Source: Candidatus Brevundimonas phytovorans
Lineage (GTDB): Bacteria > Pseudomonadota > Alphaproteobacteria > Caulobacterales > Caulobacteraceae
DNA: 64,000 bases
Reading direction: 5' to 3'
Assembly (NCBI GenBank): GCA_029203145.1
Contig: CP119309.1
Location: 1,947,001 to 2,011,000 of the forward strand
Part shown: positions 59,755-64,000 of the stretch, piece after piece
Numbering within the stretch: position 1 is the stretch's first letter
Layout: each line of letters opens with the position of its first letter
Made by a program: the position numbers and the translations under genes
Notes under the pieces: generated by a model
What the model was told of the DNA's origin: nothing
Database searches by the model: none
Seen by the model: only the letters and a program-made list of their open reading frames with translations

Positions 59755-59773
59755 TCGCAGTGCAATCCAGGCC

Positions 59774-60607
59774 TCAGCCGGCGCGCCAGACCTCGGCCCG
59801 CGCTCCCGCCTCGCCCAGGGTCGCGGCGACCCAGCCGCAGATCTCGGCGGCGGCCGCCTCTGCGCCCGAGGGCGGATTGACCACCGTCATGGTGCAGCCG
59901 TTCATCTTCATCGGATTGTTCAGCGGGCGCAGGCGCGCCTCGGCCACCAGCACCCGCCCGACCTTGGCTTCTTCCAGACGCCGGATGAAGCCGTCGAAGG
60001 TCTCCATGTCCTTCAGCGGGGTCCAGATGGCCACGGTCGCCGTGCGGTCATGGCGCAGGATGGCGGCGGCGGTCTCGGCGGAACGCACATAGTCGTCGGG
60101 CCGCTCGAACGGCGGGTCGATCAGGACCAGAGGCCCCTTGGTCGCCTTGGCCGCCTTCAGCGCCTCGACATAGCCGTCGCCCTGATGGCCCTCGGCGGTC
60201 GGCCAGTCGGCCAGGGCCTCGGCCAGCATGTCCTGCACCGGCGGATGGAATTCGAACCCGACATAGCGCTCGCCGTCCCGCAGCGCCCGCGCGATCAGCA
60301 ACGGCGAGCCGGGATAGAAGCGGACGCCGCCGTCGGGGTTCAGGGCCGCGACCTCGGCGGCCAAAGCCTCGATCAGCGGCGGACGGTCCTCGGCGGTCAT
60401 CAGCCGCGCCACGCCCGCCTCGGCCTCACGCGAGCGCGCACCGTCGCCCGACAGGTCATAGAGGCCCGCGCCCGCATGGGTGTCGATGACCGTGACCGGG
60501 CCCAGGGCCCCGGTCCGGGCCTGCCGCTCCTTCAGCAGCCACAGCACCAGGGCGTGCTTGACCAGGTCCGCGAAATTTCCGGCGTGAAAGCTGTGACGAT
60601 AGTTCAT
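59774..60607 (-). CDS. rlmJ: 23S rRNA (adenine-2030-N6)-methyltransferase
   Basis: This 277-residue methyltransferase begins with the family signature MNYRHSFHAGNFADLVKHA. VIDTHAGAGLYDL binds S-adenosylmethionine, and LVLIDPPFERPDDY is the (D/N)PP(Y/F) catalytic motif. Alone, divergent from the topoisomerase gene. Confidence 0.95.
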   Translation of the reverse strand: MNYRHSFHAGNFADLVKHALVLWLLKERQARTGALGPVTVIDTHAGAGLYDLSGDGARSREAEAGVARLMTAEDRPPLIEALAAEVAALNPDGGVRFYPGSPLLIARALRDGERYVGFEFHPPVQDMLAEALADWPTAEGHQGDGYVEALKAAKATKGPLVLIDPPFERPDDYVRSAETAAAILRHDRTATVAIWTPLKDMETFDGFIRRLEEAKVGRVLVAEARLRPLNNPMKMNGCTMTVVNPPSGAEAAAAEICGWVAATLGEAGARAEVWRAG

Positions 60608-60697
60608 GCCGTTCCGTCCCTCGCCCGGCCTCTCCGGTCAAGAGGAACCGGCGCGGGCCGCAGTCCGTTGGCGTCCCACGTCTCAGGATCACACGCC

Positions 60698-61723
60698 ATG
60701 CCCGACGGCCCCGCCCGCCTCCCCTCCGCCCCCGACATCCCCGAGGGCCTCAGTTGGTGTCGTGACGACCGCCCCGGCCTCAGCCGCCGCCGGGCGGGCA
60801 AGGGTTTCTCGTATCGCGGGCGCGACGGACAGCCGATCCGCGACGCCCGGACCCTGGCGCGCATCCGCGCCCTGGCCATTCCCCCGGCCTGGACCGAGGT
60901 CTGGATCTGCCCCCACGCCAACGGCCACATCCAGGCGACGGGGCGCGACGCGCGGGGGCGAAAGCAGTATCGCTACCACCCCGACTGGACCCGCCACGCC
61001 GCCACCGACAAGTTCGACCGCCTGACCGCCTTCGCCCGCAAGCTGCCGAAACTGCGCGCCCGCGTGGACCAGGACCTGTCGCGGCGCGGCCCCTGTCGGA
61101 ACAAGGTGCTGGCCACCGCCGTGCGCCTGCTGGAGATCACCCTGATCCGCGTCGGCAACGCCGAGTACGCCCGCCAGAACCGCAGCTTCGGCCTGACCAC
61201 CCTGCACAAGCGGCATCTGGAGGTCGACGGCGCCGCCCTGACCTTCGAGTTTCGCGGCAAGAGCGGCAAGGACCACCGCGTCAGCGTCCGCGACCCGCGC
61301 CTGGCCCGCGCCATGCGCACGCTCGAGGGCCTGCCCGGCCAGCAACTGTTCAAATACCGCGACGGCGAGGGCGTCCTGCATCCCGTCGCCTCGGACGACG
61401 TCAACGCCTATATCCGCGACGCCATGGGCGAGCAGTTCTCGGCCAAGGATTTCCGCACCTGGGCCGGCACGGCAGCCGCCGCGCGCGCCCTGCGGGTCAT
61501 GGAACCGCCGACCTCGCCCACAGACGCCCGGCGCAAGATCACCGTCTGCGTCAAGGCGGTGTCCGGCCTGCTCGGCAACACCCCGACGGTCTGCCGCGCC
61601 GCCTACGTCCACCCGCGCGTGCTGGAGCTCTTCCAGACCGCCGCCCTGTCCGACGCCCTGCCCGGCCCCGACGCCCAGGGTTTCGAGCCCGCCCTGATGC
61701 GGCTGCTGGCCCCGCCACGATGA
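60698..61723 (+). CDS. DNA topoisomerase IB
   Basis: This 341-residue poxvirus-type topoisomerase I relaxes supercoils through a 3'-phosphotyrosine. Catalytic residues are visible in FRGKSGKDHRVSVRD (Arg, Lys), FRTWAGTAAAA (Arg) and VCRAAYVHPRV (Tyr nucleophile). ATG 60698 (MPDGPARLPS) is used; the longer frame covers the divergent rlmJ start. Such enzymes are widespread but nonessential in soil and water bacteria. Confidence 0.93.
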   Translation: MPDGPARLPSAPDIPEGLSWCRDDRPGLSRRRAGKGFSYRGRDGQPIRDARTLARIRALAIPPAWTEVWICPHANGHIQATGRDARGRKQYRYHPDWTRHAATDKFDRLTAFARKLPKLRARVDQDLSRRGPCRNKVLATAVRLLEITLIRVGNAEYARQNRSFGLTTLHKRHLEVDGAALTFEFRGKSGKDHRVSVRDPRLARAMRTLEGLPGQQLFKYRDGEGVLHPVASDDVNAYIRDAMGEQFSAKDFRTWAGTAAAARALRVMEPPTSPTDARRKITVCVKAVSGLLGNTPTVCRAAYVHPRVLELFQTAALSDALPGPDAQGFEPALMRLLAPPR

Positions 61724-61740
61724 AATGACGGTTGTTTCAT

Positions 61741-61760
61741 TTGAGCGATCATTGTTCGCC
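61741..61760. promoter_or_regulatory. Operator-like motif, copy 1
   Basis: TTGAGCGATCATTGTTCGCC lies 40 bp before the cytochrome-oxidase-like gene and matches 16 of 20 positions of the motif at 62311-62330. The centre AGCGAT-C-ATTGTT is an imperfect palindrome. Confidence 0.5.
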
Positions 61761-61799
61761 TGACTACTGCACTCGGCTCGGACAGCAGAGGACACGTCG

Positions 61800-62213
61800 A
61801 TGGACCACCGCCTTTCCAACCGCTTCCTCCGACTGGCGGTCCTGTTCGCCCTGATCGGCATGGGCCTGGGCTACTGGATGGGAGCGACCGAGCAGTTCGC
61901 CGCCGCCCCGGTGCACGCCCACATCAACCTGCTGGGCTGGGTGTCGATGGCCCTCTACGGCCTCTTCTACCGGGTCCAGCCGGGCGCCGCGCAGGGCTGG
62001 CTGCCCGCCCTCCATTTCTGGGTGGCGGTGGTCGGCCTGCTGATCTTCATGCCGGCCCTGGCGGCCAAGCTGCTGAGCGGCCCTGATCTCCAGGCCTTCG
62101 CCAACACAGGCCTGGTCGTCGGCCCCAGCCTGACCCTGCTGTCGATGGTCCTTTTCGTGGGCATCGTCTTCCGCGCCACGGGCCCCCGCGCGGTCGATCC
62201 CCACCCTCAGTGA
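61800..62213 (+). CDS. Small haem-copper-oxidase-subunit-I-like membrane protein
   Basis: This 137-residue protein has four helices (LAVLFALIGMGLGYWMGATE, INLLGWVSMALYGLFYRV, LHFWVAVVGLLIFMPALAAK, LVVGPSLTLLSMVLFVGIVF). APVHAHINLLGWVSMALYG resembles a helix of cbb3-type oxidase subunit I or NorB, with two His as possible haem ligands. It is far too short for an oxidase and may bind haem b or be a relic domain. ATG 61800 follows AGAGGA. An operator-like motif precedes it. Confidence 0.72.
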   Translation: MDHRLSNRFLRLAVLFALIGMGLGYWMGATEQFAAAPVHAHINLLGWVSMALYGLFYRVQPGAAQGWLPALHFWVAVVGLLIFMPALAAKLLSGPDLQAFANTGLVVGPSLTLLSMVLFVGIVFRATGPRAVDPHPQ

Positions 62214-62305
62214 CGATAGATTTTCTTTTCCACGTCAAGGATCTAACCCTATACATTGGCGAAAAGAGGGGATGAGCACCCGACAGGTATTAGAAATTCT
62301 ACCCG

Positions 62306-62338
62306 CTCAAGTGAACGATCATCGTTTGCCGACTTGAG
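62306..62338. promoter_or_regulatory. Operator-like motif, copy 2, ahead of the TonB receptor gene
   Basis: AACGAT-C-ATCGTT (62314-62326) is a perfect 13-base palindrome, framed by a wider inverted repeat CTCAAGT ... ACTTGAG (62306-62312 with 62332-62338). It lies about 50-80 bp before the receptor start. Its similarity to the copy at 61741 suggests one repressor controls both genes. Confidence 0.55.
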
Positions 62339-62385
62339 GCCGAACCCAGCACATCTCCCCTCACAGCATCTGCTCCGAGGGGATC

Positions 62386-64000
62386 ATGTCAGCAGCCATC
62401 CACCCGCTTGCCCGCCGCCTTCTGGTCGCCACGGCGCCCGCCGCCTGCGCGGCGGCCTGCCTGGGCGCGCCGACGCTCGGCTGGGCCGAGGCGGACGAAC
62501 AGGCCCGGCCCACGCCCGGCGTCGCCAGCGTCGGCGACATTGTCGTCACCGCCCGTCGCCGCGACGAGCGGGCCCAGGACGTGCCCATCGCCCTGACGGT
62601 GGTGAACGAGGAACTGCTGGACCGCACCGGCGCCTATAACGTCGGCCAGATCACCCAGCTGGCGCCCAGCGTCCAGTTGCTGACCTCGAACCCGCGCAAC
62701 ACCGCCATCACCATCCGGGGCCTGGGCGCCAGCTACGGCCTGGCCAACGACGGGCTGGAGCAGGGCGTCGGCATCTATGTCGATCAGGTCTATTACGGCC
62801 GCCCGGCCACGGCGACGCTGGACTTCGTCGATCTGGAGCGGATCGAGATCCTGCGCGGGCCGCAGGGCACCCTGTTCGGCAAGAACACCACGGCGGGGGC
62901 CCTGAACATCACCACCCGCGCGCCGTCGTTCACGCCCGAAGGTCAGGCCGAGCTGAGCGTCGGCGACTACGGCTTCCTGCAGGCCAAGGCGACCTTCTCC
63001 GGCCCCCTCATCGAGGAGAAACTGGCGGGCCGCTTCTCGGTCGTCTCCACCCGCCGCGACGGCCTGCTGGACAATGTCACCACCGGCGAGAAGCAGAACT
63101 CGCAGGACGCGATCAGCCTGCGCGGACAGTTGCTGTTCCAGCCCAATGACCGGCTGAGCGTGCGGCTGTTCGCCGACTACGCCGACCTGACGCCCGACTG
63201 CTGCACCCAGGTCTATGTGACGGCGGGCCAGACGCAGAAGCCCCTCGCCCAGCAGTTCGCGGCCCTGGCCGCGGGTCGCGGCTACGCTCCGCCGAGCACC
63301 AACCCCTACGACCGCCTCGCCGACGTCGACAGCGCCATCCAGGCCGACCAGATCCACCGGGGCGCCTCGGCGGTCATCGACTATGATCTGGGCTGGGGCG
63401 TCCTGACCTCGGTCACGGCCTGGCGCGCCTGGGACTGGGGACCAAAGAATGACCGCGACTACACAGCGCTGGACATCACCCGTCAGTCGGCCAACCCGTC
63501 GTGGCAGGACCAGTGGAGCCAGGAACTGCGCCTGTCCTCGACCGGATCGAACCGCATCGACTGGACCGTCGGCCTCTATGCCTTTCATCAGGCGGTCGAG
63601 ACGCACGGCGTCACCGAATATGGCGCCGACGCGACCTACTGGCTGCTCAGCCCGACCCTGCCCGACGCCCTGCTGGACGGCTACAAGGTCTTCAACGACA
63701 GCCGGATCGAGACGGATTCCTACGCCGTCTTCGGCCAGTTCACCTGGAACATCACCGATCGCCTGCACCTGACGCCGGGCCTCCGCTACACCAATGAAGA
63801 GAAGTCGGGCGCCTATGCCGCCACCACGACGGGCGGGCTGGCGACGACTGACGCCACGCTGATCTCACGCCGCCTCGGCATCGCCCGGCCGCAAGCCTAT
63901 GCCGCCGATCTGGCGGACGACGACCTGTCGGGTCAGGTGTCGCTGGCGTGGAATGCGACGCCCGACGTCCTTGCCTACGGCAGCGTGGCGCGAGGCTACA
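62386..64000 (+). CDS. TonB-dependent receptor (3' end cut by window edge)
   Basis: At least 538 residues are visible. ATG 62386 after GAGGGG gives a signal peptide (LVATAPAACAAACLGAPTLG), then a TonB-box region (VGDIVVTARRRDERAQDVPI), a plug (NVGQITQLAPSVQLLTSNPR, ERIEILRGPQGTLFGKNTTA) and barrel strands. The plug motifs are those of the large FyuA/CirA-like receptor group abundant in Caulobacterales and sphingomonads. The substrate cannot be predicted. The reading frame is open to the last base. Confidence 0.92.
   Translation, partial: MSAAIHPLARRLLVATAPAACAAACLGAPTLGWAEADEQARPTPGVASVGDIVVTARRRDERAQDVPIALTVVNEELLDRTGAYNVGQITQLAPSVQLLTSNPRNTAITIRGLGASYGLANDGLEQGVGIYVDQVYYGRPATATLDFVDLERIEILRGPQGTLFGKNTTAGALNITTRAPSFTPEGQAELSVGDYGFLQAKATFSGPLIEEKLAGRFSVVSTRRDGLLDNVTTGEKQNSQDAISLRGQLLFQPNDRLSVRLFADYADLTPDCCTQVYVTAGQTQKPLAQQFAALAAGRGYAPPSTNPYDRLADVDSAIQADQIHRGASAVIDYDLGWGVLTSVTAWRAWDWGPKNDRDYTALDITRQSANPSWQDQWSQELRLSSTGSNRIDWTVGLYAFHQAVETHGVTEYGADATYWLLSPTLPDALLDGYKVFNDSRIETDSYAVFGQFTWNITDRLHLTPGLRYTNEEKSGAYAATTTGGLATTDATLISRRLGIARPQAYAADLADDDLSGQVSLAWNATPDVLAYGSVARGY

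Larger units (their letters stand above)
59382..59773. other. 392-bp intergenic region
   Basis: This region lies between the starts of the amidotransferase gene (minus) and the end of rlmJ (minus). It holds a Caulobacter-type promoter candidate on the plus strand (59570-59596), a 48-codon reading frame behind it (59608-59754) and a 9-bp inverted repeat ATTGCACTG ... CAGTGCAAT (59735-59743 with 59758-59766) around a T7 run. Nothing else was recognised. Confidence 0.6.

Overview
The window is high-GC DNA from an alphaproteobacterium of the order Caulobacterales, most likely Brevundimonas or a close relative. Several things point there. It has a flaEY-flaG-multiflagellin locus with a sigma-54 promoter and FlbD-like sites, an alphaproteobacterial SOS box (GTTC-N7-GTTC) before ssb, CtrA-like sites, and a GyrA with Ala/Met at the two classical quinolone positions. 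Genes are tightly packed, often with 1-4 bp start/stop overlaps, and GTG or TTG starts are common. I saw no tRNA, rRNA, CRISPR array, insertion sequence or origin.

Layout. 1-8.9 kb: the 5' part of gyrA (minus strand, cut by the left edge), a Cu/Zn superoxide dismutase, an EamA exporter, an exported deoxyribosyltransferase-like protein, a DCC / SDR-DoxX / DUF2269 operon whose SDR-DoxX gene is split by an in-frame amber codon, and ssb. 8.9-17.1 kb: the flagellin locus, all on the minus strand: four tandem FljK-type flagellins, flaG, a FljJ-type flagellin and flaEY. The first flagellin has the only clear sigma-54 promoter. All four FljK-type genes carry the same two-hairpin 5' leader, in which the second hairpin covaries and in one gene exactly copies the sequence around the start codon. 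17.1-20 kb: a compact phage- or GTA-like module: DUF2793 spike-like protein, a 51-residue protein, holin, M15 endolysin and overlapping Rz/Rz1-type spanins, with no capsid or terminase genes nearby.

20-39 kb: housekeeping genes: an EEP-family membrane protein; cca, CoA pyrophosphatase and DUF1285; a GNAT protein; enoyl-CoA hydratase with an MBL hydrolase; a secreted protein with a 12-cysteine triple repeat; xth; recN and bamD; prs; a lipoprotein; rplY and pth; and a tandem pair of DUF4139 proteins. 39.2-43.6 kb: an apparent copper operon (DUF2946-like protein, TonB-dependent receptor, PepSY membrane protein, PCu(A)C chaperone). 43.7-56 kb: ychF, metY, a lipoprotein, two paralogous M28 peptidases, the cytochrome bc1 operon petABC, trmL, an M19 dipeptidase and hemF, the last two separated by an FNR/FixK-type box. 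56-64 kb: a hybrid sensor kinase, a glutamine amidotransferase, rlmJ, topoisomerase IB, a small haem-copper-oxidase-like membrane protein and the start of a second TonB-dependent receptor cut by the right edge. A related operator-like motif precedes the last two genes.

The least explained parts are the flagellin leader element, the isolated spike-lysis module, the amber-split SDR-DoxX gene, the exported nucleoside deoxyribosyltransferase-like protein and the shared operator near the right end. All functional statements rest on reading sequence and motifs; no database search was run.
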